Source: Amycolatopsis sp. NBC_01480
GTDB taxonomy: Bacteria; Actinomycetota; Actinomycetes; Mycobacteriales; Pseudonocardiaceae
Length of the DNA stretch: 64,000 bases
NCBI RefSeq assembly: GCF_036227205.1
Contig: NZ_CP109442.1
Span: 2,976,001 to 3,040,000, forward strand
Reading direction: 5' to 3'
Shown here piece after piece: positions 1 to 8,277 of this stretch. The position numbers were made by a program, and so were the translations under genes. Under the pieces are notes generated by a model. It searched no databases, was not told the origin of the DNA, and saw only the letters and a list, made by a program, of their open reading frames with translations. Position 1 is the first letter of the stretch; every line of letters begins with the position of its first letter.

Positions 1-85
1 GAGGCAAATCCGCCACCCGTAGGGGTGAACCCTGAACTTCGAGCGGTTTGCCACTTTCCGGCCCGCTTCGGCGTCCCGGCCCGGA

Positions 86-1274
86 ATGATGTCCGCCATG
101 ACCAACGCAGTCGCCGACGTCGTCGTCCCGCGCAGCCCGCTCGGGAAGACCCGGCTTTTCTTCGCGCGGCACTGGCACCGCGGTACCCCCGGCCGGCCGA
201 CGCCCGCGTGGGTCCTGCGGTTCTGCTTCGGCATGTGGCTGGCGGCGTTCGCGTTCAAGCTGGTCGGCTCGTCGTGGGACATGTCGTGGCACTTCAGGTG
301 GCTGCGTGACGACCTCGCGCCGCCGCACCTGATCAACACCGTCGGCACCGTGATCATCGTGGTGCTGGTGGCCATCCACAGTTACACGGGCCTCGGCTGC
401 GACAAGCCCTCGCTGCGGCTGATGCAGACCGGGCTCGTGGTGTTCCTGGTGGCCGCGCCGCTGGACGTGATCAACCACCGCGTGAACGCGGCTCGACCTC
501 ACCGCGTGGAGCCCGTCGCACATGATGCTGTACCTGGGCACCGGCATCATGCAGGCCGGCGTGCTGCTGGCGTGGTTCCGGCTGGCGCCGCCGGGGCGCT
601 TCCGCACCGGGGTGCTGCTGGCGCTGTGGGCGTTTTTCCTGGAGAACACGTTCTTCCCGAACGGCCAGCAGGAGTACGGCATCCTCGGCCTGCGCGCGTG
701 GGAGCGCGGGACCCCGGAGGCCGAGCCGACGCTGCTGTCCTTCGCCGCGAACCAGATCGGCCACCCGGTGGACCGCACCGCGATCCTGCACTTCACCATG
801 CCGATCCCGTCATGGGTGTACCCGTTGTGGGGCATCGCGGTTTCCGGCCTGATCCTGGCACTGGCGCGGCACACCCTGGGCCGCCGCTGGTCGGCGCTCG
901 CGGTGGCGGCGGCGTACGTGGCCTACCGCTCGGTGATGTGGCCTTTGCTGCTGGGCCTTGGCTTCCCGGTCTCGACGGTCCCGTTCTACCTGCTGGCCGT
1001 CGGCCTCGCCGTGGACCTGGCCTTCCGCGTCGGCGCCGGCCACCGCGTCGCCACGGCGGGCATCGGCGCACTGCTGGTGACGGCCTTCGGGTACGGCGCT
1101 TTGTGGCTCCAGTCCCAGCTCCGCCCCTGGCTCCTGGGCGACGCGCACACGGAGTCCGCGCCGCCGGTCGCTTACTGGACCTCGCTGGTCGCTCTGGTGG
1201 GCGTTTTTGCCTTGTGGGCAGCGGCTTCCCCGGCGACCCGGTGGTGGACCGCGCGGCGGCGAGCCAGCGCGTAG
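86..1274 (+). pseudogene. Polytopic membrane protein of unknown function, frameshifted
   Basis: Two adjacent frames together make one membrane protein of about 395 aa. The first part runs from ATG 86 (or 98) to about 490 and has hydrophobic segments plus WDMSWHF. The second continues from about 490 through SHMMLYLGTGIM to a stop at 1274, with six or so further membrane segments. The switch lies in the run gaacgcggctcgac near 485-500, and removing one base restores VNGLDLTAWSPSH across the junction. His, Trp and Asp residues cluster in the predicted loops (WDMSWHF, INHRVN, PSHMM), which hints at a metal or cofactor site; that is inference. I do not recognise the family. The break may be a sequencing error or a true recent mutation, because both halves keep normal codon use. 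Confidence 0.7.
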
Positions 1275-1288
1275 CCCCGGCTAGAACC

Positions 1289-1332
1289 GAAAACGGCCCT
1301 CCCCGGTTCGGGACCGGGAAGGGCCGTTTTCC
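1289..1332. terminator. Bidirectional terminator between convergent genes
   Basis: The sequence aaaacggccct...agggccgtttt forms a GC-rich stem with A residues on one side and T residues on the other. It can therefore act as an intrinsic terminator for both the membrane protein gene ending at 1274 and the aldolase gene ending at 1349. Confidence 0.85.
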
Positions 1333-1348
1333 TTGCTGCAGAACCAGA

Positions 1349-2380
1349 TCAGCCGAGCTTCTTGCCCGCCGCACCAAGAGCCTCGACGGCCTCGACGACG
1401 CGCTGCGCCATGCCGGTCTCCGCGGCCTTGAGGTAGCTGCGCGGGTCGTAGACCTTCTTGTTGCCGACCTCGCCGTCGATCTTCAGGACGCCGTCGTAGT
1501 TCTTGAAGAAGTGGTCGGCGATCGGGCGGGTGAAGGCGTACTGCGTGTCGGTGTCGACGTTCATCTTCACCACGCCGTACGACACCGCCTCGCGGATCTC
1601 CTCCGGCAGCGAGCCCGAGCCGCCGTGGAAGACGAGCTCGAACGGCTTCGAACCGGCCGCCAGGCCGAGCTTCTTCGACGCCGCCTCCTGGCCGCCCTTG
1701 AGCACGTCCGGGCGCAGCTTGACGTTGCCCGGCTTGTACACGCCGTGCACGTTGCCGAACGTCGCGGCCAGCAGGTAGCGGCCGTGCTCGCCGGAGCCGA
1801 GCGCGTCGATCGTCTTCAGGAAGTCGCCCTCGGCGGTGTAGAGCTTCTCGTTGATGTCGTGCGCGACGCCATCCTCCTCGCCGCCCACGACGCCGATCTC
1901 GACCTCGAGGATGATCTTCGCGGCGGCGGTCTTGGCCAGCAGCTCCTGCGCGATCTCGAGGTTCTCGTCGAGGTCGATCGCGGAGCCGTCCCACATGTGC
2001 GACTGGAACAGCGGGTTCTGGCCGTTCTTGACCCGCTCGGCCGAGATCTCGATCAGCGGGCGGACGAACCCGTCCAGCTTGTCCTTCGGGCAGTGGTCGG
2101 TGTGCAGCGCGACGTGCACGTCGTACTTCGCGGCCACGACCTGGGCGAACTCCGCCAGCGCCGCGGCGCCGGTGACCATGTCCTTGACCTTCTGCCCGGA
2201 CGCGAATTCGGCGCCGCCGGTGGAGAACTGGATGATCCCGTCGCTCTCCGCCTCGGCGAACCCGCGGATGGCGGCGTTCACGGTTTCCGACGAGGTCACG
2301 TTGATGGCCGGGAAGGCGTACTCGTTCGCCTTCGCCCGGTCGAGCATCTCCGCGTAGACCTCGGGGGTGGCGATGGGCAT
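1349..2380 (-). CDS. fba: Class II fructose-bisphosphate aldolase
   Basis: A 343-aa protein of the usual length for class II (zinc-dependent) aldolase, which interconverts fructose 1,6-bisphosphate with DHAP and glyceraldehyde 3-phosphate in glycolysis and gluconeogenesis. Visible hallmarks are HTDHCPKDK near residue 95 (zinc ligand and catalytic Asp), LEVEIGVVGGEEDGV near 175, the zinc histidines in FGNVHGVY and FHGGSGS, and the phosphate-binding run KMNVDTDTQ near 285. The ATG start is preceded by a gaggaggaa ribosome site. It stands alone on the minus strand about 100 bases downstream of the luciferase-like gene. The 2381-2483 gap holds a short inverted repeat (accggtc-acgcg-gaccggt) of unknown role. 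Confidence 0.97.
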   Translation of the reverse strand: MPIATPEVYAEMLDRAKANEYAFPAINVTSSETVNAAIRGFAEAESDGIIQFSTGGAEFASGQKVKDMVTGAAALAEFAQVVAAKYDVHVALHTDHCPKDKLDGFVRPLIEISAERVKNGQNPLFQSHMWDGSAIDLDENLEIAQELLAKTAAAKIILEVEIGVVGGEEDGVAHDINEKLYTAEGDFLKTIDALGSGEHGRYLLAATFGNVHGVYKPGNVKLRPDVLKGGQEAASKKLGLAAGSKPFELVFHGGSGSLPEEIREAVSYGVVKMNVDTDTQYAFTRPIADHFFKNYDGVLKIDGEVGNKKVYDPRSYLKAAETGMAQRVVEAVEALGAAGKKLG

Positions 2381-2483
2381 CGTTTCCTCCTCGAGACGGC
2401 TTGCCTGTACAGCCGCATCGTACGAGGTGGACCGGTCACGCGGACCGGTCCTACCTCACAAACGAAGCGGAAGGTGGACCGAT

Positions 2484-3305
2484 TCAGATCAGCTCGGCCG
2501 CCAGGGCCCGGTAAGCGGGCCACGGATCGTCGCCCAGCACCTGGATGTTGACGTGGTCCGCGCCCGCGTCGAGGTGCGCCCGCACGCCCGCCGCGACGGT
2601 CGCCGCGTCGCCGTGCAGAGCCAGCGCGTCGACCAGGCGGTCGCTGCCCTCGCCCGCGAGGTCCTCGTCGGTGAAGCCGAGTTTCCGCAGGTTGGCGACG
2701 TAGTTGGAGAGCTTGAGGTAGAACTTCACCGTCTGCCGGCCGACCCCGCGGGCCCGTTCGGCATCGGTGTCGACGACGACCTTCTGCTCCGGCGCCAGCA
2801 GCGGCCCGGCGCCGAGGATCTCCCGCGCCGAGCGGGTGTGCTCCGGCGTGGTCAGGTACGGGTGGGCGCCCGCCGAGCGGTCGCCGGCCAGCTTGACGAC
2901 CTTCGGGCCCAGCGCCGCCAGCGCGCGGGCCTCCTTCGGGACGCCGGCCGCGTCCAGCCCGTCGAGGTACTCCACCAGCGCGCCGTACGGCTTGGTGTAC
3001 TGCTGCGTCGCCTCCGGGTGCCCGGCGCCGACGCCGAGCAGGAAGCGGTCCGGGTGCTTGTCGTTGATCCGGTGGAACGCCTTGGCGATGCTTTCGGCGC
3101 TGTCGGCCCAGATGTTGACGATGCCGGTCGCGACGGCGAGGTGCTCGGTCGCGTCGAGCAGCTCTTCGACGATCTTCAGGTCGCCGCCGGGTGAGCCGCC
3201 GAGCCACAGCGCGCCGTAGCCGAGCTTCTCCACCTCCGCGGCGAACTCGCCGTTGGTCTGCGTCGCGGCCCGCCAGATGCCGATCCTGCCCAGTTCGATA
3301 GCCAT
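2484..3305 (-). CDS. LLM-class F420-dependent oxidoreductase
   Basis: A 273-aa single-domain protein of the bacterial luciferase-like fold (TIM barrel), resembling the actinobacterial F420-dependent LLM oxidoreductases. Typical elements are GYGALWLGG near residue 30, AVATGIVNIW near 60, RFLLGVGAGHPE near 88 and a C-terminal AGADHVNIQVLG strand. These enzymes use reduced F420 or FMN to reduce or oxidise small organic substrates; the substrate here cannot be read from sequence. The length is at the short end for the family. The ATG at 3305 faces the aldo/keto reductase gene across a 72-bp divergent spacer. Confidence 0.88.
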   Translation of the reverse strand: MAIELGRIGIWRAATQTNGEFAAEVEKLGYGALWLGGSPGGDLKIVEELLDATEHLAVATGIVNIWADSAESIAKAFHRINDKHPDRFLLGVGAGHPEATQQYTKPYGALVEYLDGLDAAGVPKEARALAALGPKVVKLAGDRSAGAHPYLTTPEHTRSAREILGAGPLLAPEQKVVVDTDAERARGVGRQTVKFYLKLSNYVANLRKLGFTDEDLAGEGSDRLVDALALHGDAATVAAGVRAHLDAGADHVNIQVLGDDPWPAYRALAAELI

Positions 3306-3377
3306 GCCTCAGTCAAACGCACCCGGGCGGGGATTTCCTCCCGATCCACACGCCGGGATCGGAGTTATTTTTGAAGC

Positions 3378-4295
3378 ATGACCAAGATCGGCACCTCCGA
3401 ACTCGACGTGTACGGCCTCAACCTCGGCTGCAACGTCTTCAACACCACCGCCGACGAGGCGGCCGCGCACGCGGTGCTCGACGCGTACACCGCGGCCGGC
3501 GGCAACTTCCTCGACACCGCCGACATGTACGGCCAGGAAGGCGGTTCCGAGCGGTTCATCGGCACCTGGCTGGCCAAGCGCGGCCGGCGCGACGACGTGG
3601 TGATCGCGACGAAGGTCGCCAAGTCCGCCGCGCGGCCCGGCCTGTCCGCGAAGAACATCGCCGCCGCGGTCGAGGATTCCCTGCACCGCCTGCAAACCGA
3701 CCACATCGACCTCTACTACGCGCACGAGGACGATCAGGGCACCCCGCTCGAGGAAACGCTCACGGCGTTCGACGCCCTCGTGCGCGCCGGAAAGGTGCGC
3801 TACATCGGGGCCTCGAACTACGAGCCGGCCCGACTCGCCGAGGCACTGTCCATTTCGGACCGAGAGGGCCTGGCGCGGTACGTCGCGCTGCAGCCGCACT
3901 ACAACCTCGTGGAGCGGGACTACGAGAAGGAGCTCGCGCCGCTCGTCCAGCGTGAGGGCCTCTCGACGCTGCCGTACTTCGCGCTCGCCCTCGGCTTCCT
4001 CACCGGCAAGTACCGCTCGAAGGACGAGCCCGGCGACTCGCCCCGCGCGCCGCGCGCTCTGAAGTACCTGGACGGCCGTGGCGAGCGTGTGCTGGCCGCC
4101 CTCGACGAGGTCGCCGCGGCGCACGGCACGTCGGTGGCCGCGGTGTCGCTGGCGTGGCTGCGCTCGCAGCCGACGATCGCCGCGCCGATCGCGAGCGCGC
4201 GGAACCCCGAGCAGCTGAAAGACCTGGTCGCGTCGGTCTCGCTGGAGCTGTCGGCCGGCGAGATCGCCGCGCTGAGCGAGGCCTCCGCCAGCTGA
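3378..4295 (+). CDS. Aldo/keto reductase
   Basis: A 305-aa NADPH-dependent aldo/keto reductase with the (beta/alpha)8 fold. The catalytic set is visible: Asp and Tyr in FLDTADMYG near residue 47-53, Lys in VVIATKVAKS near 78, and His in DLYYAHEDD near 115. The later GASNYEP and the C-terminal SARNPEQLKDL strands form the nicotinamide cofactor site. It is closest in pattern to the YajO/Tas-like group that acts on aldehydes and sugars. It is transcribed divergently from the LLM oxidoreductase and ends about 100 bp before the SDR gene, with candidate operator repeats in between. Confidence 0.93.
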   Translation: MTKIGTSELDVYGLNLGCNVFNTTADEAAAHAVLDAYTAAGGNFLDTADMYGQEGGSERFIGTWLAKRGRRDDVVIATKVAKSAARPGLSAKNIAAAVEDSLHRLQTDHIDLYYAHEDDQGTPLEETLTAFDALVRAGKVRYIGASNYEPARLAEALSISDREGLARYVALQPHYNLVERDYEKELAPLVQREGLSTLPYFALALGFLTGKYRSKDEPGDSPRAPRALKYLDGRGERVLAALDEVAAAHGTSVAAVSLAWLRSQPTIAAPIASARNPEQLKDLVASVSLELSAGEIAALSEASAS

Positions 4296-4311
4296 TCCGG
4301 CGACTCAACAG

Positions 4312-4345
4312 AACCTACTTAGCAGTAGCTTACTCGGGGTAGGTT
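4312..4345. promoter_or_regulatory. Inverted repeats upstream of the SDR gene
   Basis: AACCTAC (4312-4318) pairs with GTAGGTT (4339-4345), and a second small palindrome CTACT-TAGC-AGTAG sits at 4315-4328. The locally A/T-rich patch 50-80 bp upstream of the GTG start suits a promoter with an operator, possibly for a TetR-type repressor. No regulator gene is adjacent. The GTAGGTTG word recurs just upstream of the monooxygenase operon at 5832-5839. Confidence 0.4.
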
Positions 4346-4392
4346 GAGCTACGGTGCCCTCCAGAGGCGGAAACGAGGCCAAGGAGGGCACC

Positions 4393-5289
4393 GTGGCACT
4401 GCTCAGGAACACCGGGGTCAACGGCAAGGTCGTGCTGATCACCGGGGCGGCTCGGGGCATCGGGGCCGGCCTCGCCGAGCGGCTGGCGGCACGTGGCGCC
4501 AAGGTCGCGCTGGTGGGCCTGGAGGCCGAGGAGCAGGCGAAGGTGGCCGCGAAGATCGGCCCGAGCGCGCACGCCTGGGAGGCCGACGTCACCAGCTGGG
4601 ACGCGCTCGAAAAAGCCACCGCCGGCGTCGTCGGGCACTTCGGCCGGATCGACATCGTGATCGCCAACGCCGGGATCGCCACGGCCGGCTTCGTGCGGTC
4701 GGTGGACCCCGCCGCGTTCGAGAAGGTGATCGAGGTCGACCTGCTGGGCGTCTGGCGGACCTTCCGCGTCACGCTGCCGCACGTCATCGAGAGCAAGGGC
4801 TACCTGCTCGCCATCTCCTCGCTCGCCGCGATCACGCACGCGCCCGGCATGGCGAACTACTCGGCCGCGAAGGCCGGCGTCGAGGCGTTCTCCAACAGCC
4901 TCCGCGCGGAGGTCGCGCACCTGGGCGTGAAGGTCGGGGTCGCGCACCCCACGTGGATCCGCACCGACCTGGTCGAGAGCGCGGACGAGCACCCGGTGTT
5001 CGGCAAGCTGCGCTCGTCGATGCCCGGGCTGATCGGCAAGACCTACCCGCTGGACGTGGCGCTGGACGACCTCGAGGCCGGAATCCTCAAGCGCGCCAGG
5101 ACGATCCACGTGCCGCGCTGGGTCGGCGGGCTCAAGCTGCTGCGCGCGTTCCTGCCGCCGATCATCGAACTCGGCTCGCGCTCGCGCGTGCCGGCCGCGG
5201 ACAAGGCCGCGCTGGCCGACATCAAGGAGCGCGGCGCGTACGAATCGGCGGTCACCGGCCACGGCGGCCGGGCCGCGACCAAGCGCTAG
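4393..5289 (+). CDS. SDR family NAD(P)-dependent oxidoreductase
   Basis: A 298-aa short-chain dehydrogenase/reductase. The Rossmann motif TGAARGIG lies near residue 17, NAG near 92, and the catalytic Ser-Tyr-Lys as AISSLA...YSAAK near 140-160. The C-terminal extension of about 60 residues (VPRWVGGLKLLRAFLPP) is typical of actinobacterial SDRs linked to lipid or sterol modification and may contact membrane. I chose GTG 4393 because ccaaggagg sits 6-7 bases upstream; the in-frame ATG at 4354 lacks a comparable site. It leads into the split-barrel gene and the monooxygenase operon on the same strand. Confidence 0.9.
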   Translation: MALLRNTGVNGKVVLITGAARGIGAGLAERLAARGAKVALVGLEAEEQAKVAAKIGPSAHAWEADVTSWDALEKATAGVVGHFGRIDIVIANAGIATAGFVRSVDPAAFEKVIEVDLLGVWRTFRVTLPHVIESKGYLLAISSLAAITHAPGMANYSAAKAGVEAFSNSLRAEVAHLGVKVGVAHPTWIRTDLVESADEHPVFGKLRSSMPGLIGKTYPLDVALDDLEAGILKRARTIHVPRWVGGLKLLRAFLPPIIELGSRSRVPAADKAALADIKERGAYESAVTGHGGRAATKR

Positions 5290-5354
5290 CTCGACACGCT
5301 CCACCGTCCGGAGGATGGTTGACGCACTGACAACTACTGCCCGGGAGGCCGCCC

Positions 5355-5828
5355 GTGTCGCGTCGTGACCAGATCAGGATGACCGAGGACGAGGTCCGCG
5401 AGTACTTCGACCAGCAGAAGGTCATCAACGTCGCCTCGATCGGGCCGAACGGCCGGCCGCACCTGGCGCCGCTTTGGTACTACCCGTACGAGAACGGGGT
5501 CGCGACCTGGACGTACGGCACGTCGCAGAAGGCGAAGAACCTGCAACGGGTGCCCGAGGCGACCGTGCTGATCGAGGACGGCGAGTCCTACGAGAAGCTG
5601 CGCGGCATCTCGATGGAGGCCGACGTCCAGCTCGTCGAGGACACCGCCGAGGTCACGCGAATGGGGATCACGCTGATGCAGCGCTACGCCGGCGCCAAGC
5701 CCGGCGACCCGGTGCCCGACCAGCTGCGCTCGTTCATCGAAGGCCAGGCCCCGAAGCGGATCGGGCTGATCTTCCGGCCGACCAAGCTGGTCACCTGGGA
5801 CCACGCGAAGCTCGGCGGTTCATACTAG
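5355..5828 (+). CDS. Pyridoxamine 5'-phosphate oxidase-like split-barrel protein (likely F420-binding)
   Basis: A 157-aa flavin-reductase-like split-barrel protein. The N-terminal segment (INVASIGPNGRPHLAPLWYY) and the middle KAKNLQRVPEATVLIEDG are characteristic of the actinobacterial PPOX/F420 group, which reduces quinones, enones or other acceptors with F420H2. The GTG start at 5355 follows a gggagg site at 5342-5347. It lies between the SDR gene and the monooxygenase operon on the same strand. Its cofactor (FMN, F420 or haem) is not certain from sequence. Confidence 0.85.
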   Translation: MSRRDQIRMTEDEVREYFDQQKVINVASIGPNGRPHLAPLWYYPYENGVATWTYGTSQKAKNLQRVPEATVLIEDGESYEKLRGISMEADVQLVEDTAEVTRMGITLMQRYAGAKPGDPVPDQLRSFIEGQAPKRIGLIFRPTKLVTWDHAKLGGSY

Positions 5829-5845
5829 CGAGTAGGTTGTACTTC

Positions 5846-5862
5846 CAAGTAACTGTTACTTG
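5846..5862. promoter_or_regulatory. Perfect 8-1-8 inverted repeat, candidate operator of the monooxygenase operon
   Basis: CAAGTAAC-T-GTTACTTG is a perfect 17-base inverted repeat 50 bp upstream of the monooxygenase start. Its size and symmetry fit a TetR- or MarR-family operator. The flanking gagtaggttgtact and gaggtaac suggest additional half-sites. No cognate regulator is encoded nearby. Confidence 0.6.
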
Positions 5863-5911
5863 AGGTAACGTCATCTTCGGCAGACCCCCCAGCGCAGCGG
5901 AGGCCGAGGAG

Positions 5912-7384
5912 ATGACCGAGCGGTTCAAGGTCGTGATCGTGGGCACCGGGTTCTCCGGGCTCGGCCAGGCGATCCAGCTCGAAAAGGCCGGCATCCGGGA
6001 CTACGTGATCCTGGAGAAGGCCGACGAAGTGGGCGGCACCTGGCGGGACAACTCGTACCCCGGGTGCGCCTGCGACGTGCAGTCGCACATGTACTCGTTC
6101 TCCTACGAGCAGAACCCGGACTGGTCCCGGTCGTTCTCGCCGCAGCCGGAGATCTTCGAGTACCTCAAGGGCGTGGCGGACAAGCACCGGCTGCGCGAGA
6201 AGACCCGGTTCGGCGTCGAGATCACCGGCGCGCACTGGGACGACGGTGAGCGCCGCTGGACCGTGAACACCAAGGGCGGCCAGGAGTTCTCCGCCCAGTT
6301 CCTGGTCTCCGGCGTCGGCGGCCTGCACATCCCGCAGATCCCGAAGCTGCCCGGCATCGACGCGTTCAAGGGCCAGGCCTGGCACTCCGCGCAGTGGAAC
6401 CATGAGTTCGACCTGACCGGCAAGAAGGTCGCCGTGGTCGGCACCGGCGCGAGCGCCATCCAGTTCGTGCCGCGGATCGCGCCGGCCGTCGGCGAGCTGA
6501 CGCTGTTCCAGCGCACCCCGCCGTGGATCATGCCGAAGCCGGACCACGAGATGCCCGGCTGGTCGAAGACCCTGTTCAAGCGGGTGCCGGGCGCTCAGCG
6601 GCTGTACCGCGCCTTCGTCTACTGGGGCCGGGAGGCGCAGGGGATCGGCTTCAACGGCCACCCGGCGATCATGAAGGCCGGCCAGCAGATCGCGAAGCGG
6701 CACATGGCCAAGGCGGTCAAGGACCGGGCGCTGCGGCGCAAGCTGACGCCGGACTACACCATGGGCTGCAAGCGCGTGCTGCTGTCCAACGACTACTACC
6801 CCGCGCTGGCCCGCGACAACGTCGAGGTGAACACCGACGGCGTGCGGGAAGTCAAGGCGCACAGCGTGGTCGACGGCGCCGGCGTCGAGCACGAGGTCGA
6901 CGCGATCATCTACGGCACCGGCTTCCACGTCACGGATGCCTTGGAGTACCTGGACATCACCGGCACCGAGGGCCGCAGCCTGGCGAAATCCTGGGCCACG
7001 GACGGAATCCAGACGCACAAGGGCATCACCGTCGCCGGCTTCCCGAACCTGTTCTTCCTGCTCGGCCCGAACACCGCGCTGGGCCACAACTCCGTGGTGT
7101 TCATGATCGAATCGCAGTCGCGGTACGTGGTCGACGCGATCAAGCTGGCCGACTCCCGCGGCGCCGCGGCGCTCGACGTGCGCCCGTCCGTGCAGGCGAA
7201 GTTCCAGGCCGGGATCCAGGACAAGCTGGTCAAGGGCGTCTGGACCCAGGGCGGCTGCAAGAGCTGGTACCTCGACGCGAAGGGCGTGAACCGGTCGATC
7301 TGGCCCGGCCTCACCTGGCGGTACTGGCTGGAGACCCGCCGCGTCGACCCGAGCGACTACGAGCTGAGCGGACGGTCGTCGTGA
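5912..7384 (+). CDS. Flavin-containing monooxygenase, Baeyer-Villiger type
   Basis: A 490-aa class B flavoprotein monooxygenase. It shows an N-terminal FAD motif (IVGTGFSGLG, residues about 8-17), the Baeyer-Villiger fingerprint FKGQAWHSAQW near residues 152-162 (matching FxGxxxHxxxW), and a second NADPH-binding Rossmann motif VVGTGASAIQ near 176. Such enzymes insert oxygen into ketones or oxidise heteroatoms using NADPH and O2. The group resembles mycobacterial EthA/MymA relatives. It is the first gene of a three-gene coupled operon; its stop overlaps the next GTG start (GTGA). Confidence 0.93.
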   Translation: MTERFKVVIVGTGFSGLGQAIQLEKAGIRDYVILEKADEVGGTWRDNSYPGCACDVQSHMYSFSYEQNPDWSRSFSPQPEIFEYLKGVADKHRLREKTRFGVEITGAHWDDGERRWTVNTKGGQEFSAQFLVSGVGGLHIPQIPKLPGIDAFKGQAWHSAQWNHEFDLTGKKVAVVGTGASAIQFVPRIAPAVGELTLFQRTPPWIMPKPDHEMPGWSKTLFKRVPGAQRLYRAFVYWGREAQGIGFNGHPAIMKAGQQIAKRHMAKAVKDRALRRKLTPDYTMGCKRVLLSNDYYPALARDNVEVNTDGVREVKAHSVVDGAGVEHEVDAIIYGTGFHVTDALEYLDITGTEGRSLAKSWATDGIQTHKGITVAGFPNLFFLLGPNTALGHNSVVFMIESQSRYVVDAIKLADSRGAAALDVRPSVQAKFQAGIQDKLVKGVWTQGGCKSWYLDAKGVNRSIWPGLTWRYWLETRRVDPSDYELSGRSS

Positions 7385-8277
7385 GCGCGGAGCCGATCCA
7401 GCACGAGCAGATCGTGCTGCACGCGCGCGACGTCGAGTTCGACTGGGCCGCACTGCCGATGCACTGGGTGCCCGGCGAACCGCAGGCCACGCACACCATC
7501 AACGTCCTGCACATCGCGCTGCCCGAGGGCGAGCGCTGGTTCGTCGAGGTGTTCAAGCAGGCCGTGCCGCTGATCCGCGACGCGCGGCTCAAGGAGGACG
7601 TGCTCGGCTTCATCGGCCAGGAGGCCATGCACGCCGAGGCCCACGACGGCGCCGCTGAGCACCTCGAAGCCGCGGGACTGCACGTCCGGCCGTACGTCGC
7701 GCAGATGGAGTGGCTGTTCCGCAAGCTGCTGGGGGATCGCGACCCGCGCGGGCGGACGCGACGGCCCGGGCAGTCCGAAGAGGAGTGGCTGATCGAGCGG
7801 CTCGGGCTGATCGCAGCGATCGAGCACTACACGGCGTTCCTCGGCCAATGGGTGCTGGACGCGAAGGCGCTCGACGAAGCGGGCGCCGACCCGACGATGC
7901 TCGACCTGCTGCGCTGGCACGGCGCGGAGGAGGTCGAGCACCGTTCCGTGGCGTACGACCTGTTCTGCCACCTCGACGGCCGCTACTCGCGACGGGTGCG
8001 GAGCATGGCCGTGGTGACGCCCGCGTTGTTCTGGGTTTTCGCGCGCGGCACGCGGTTCCTGATGGCGAACGACCCGTCCCGGCCCGGGAAGGCGTCCTTG
8101 CGCGGATACCTGAACGCGGCGAAGAAAGGACTCCTGCCGGGCCCGCGCGACCTGCTGCGGGAGATCCGGCCGTACTTCCGGAAGTCCTATCACCCCACGG
8201 AAACCGGCAACACCGACCAGGCCGTCGCGTACCTCGCCAGCTCGCCCGCGGCGCAGGCGGCCGACGCGCCGAAGTGA
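7381..8277 (+). CDS. Predicted metal-dependent hydrolase (COG3687 / PF10118 type)
   Basis: A 298-aa protein resembling the COG3687 'metal-dependent hydrolase' family, which is all-helical and related in pattern to di-iron ferritin-like proteins. Candidate metal ligands recur as FIGQEAMHAEAHD (about residues 78-90), AAIEHYTAF (about 146) and WHGAEEVEHRSVAYD (about 180). These give the E-x2-H / E-x6-E-x2-H layout of a di-iron helical bundle. The family function is unproven; the motifs suit an oxygenase or desaturase-like diiron enzyme better than a hydrolase. GTG 7381 overlaps the monooxygenase stop, and its own stop overlaps the next start. Confidence 0.85.
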   Translation: MSAEPIQHEQIVLHARDVEFDWAALPMHWVPGEPQATHTINVLHIALPEGERWFVEVFKQAVPLIRDARLKEDVLGFIGQEAMHAEAHDGAAEHLEAAGLHVRPYVAQMEWLFRKLLGDRDPRGRTRRPGQSEEEWLIERLGLIAAIEHYTAFLGQWVLDAKALDEAGADPTMLDLLRWHGAEEVEHRSVAYDLFCHLDGRYSRRVRSMAVVTPALFWVFARGTRFLMANDPSRPGKASLRGYLNAAKKGLLPGPRDLLREIRPYFRKSYHPTETGNTDQAVAYLASSPAAQAADAPK

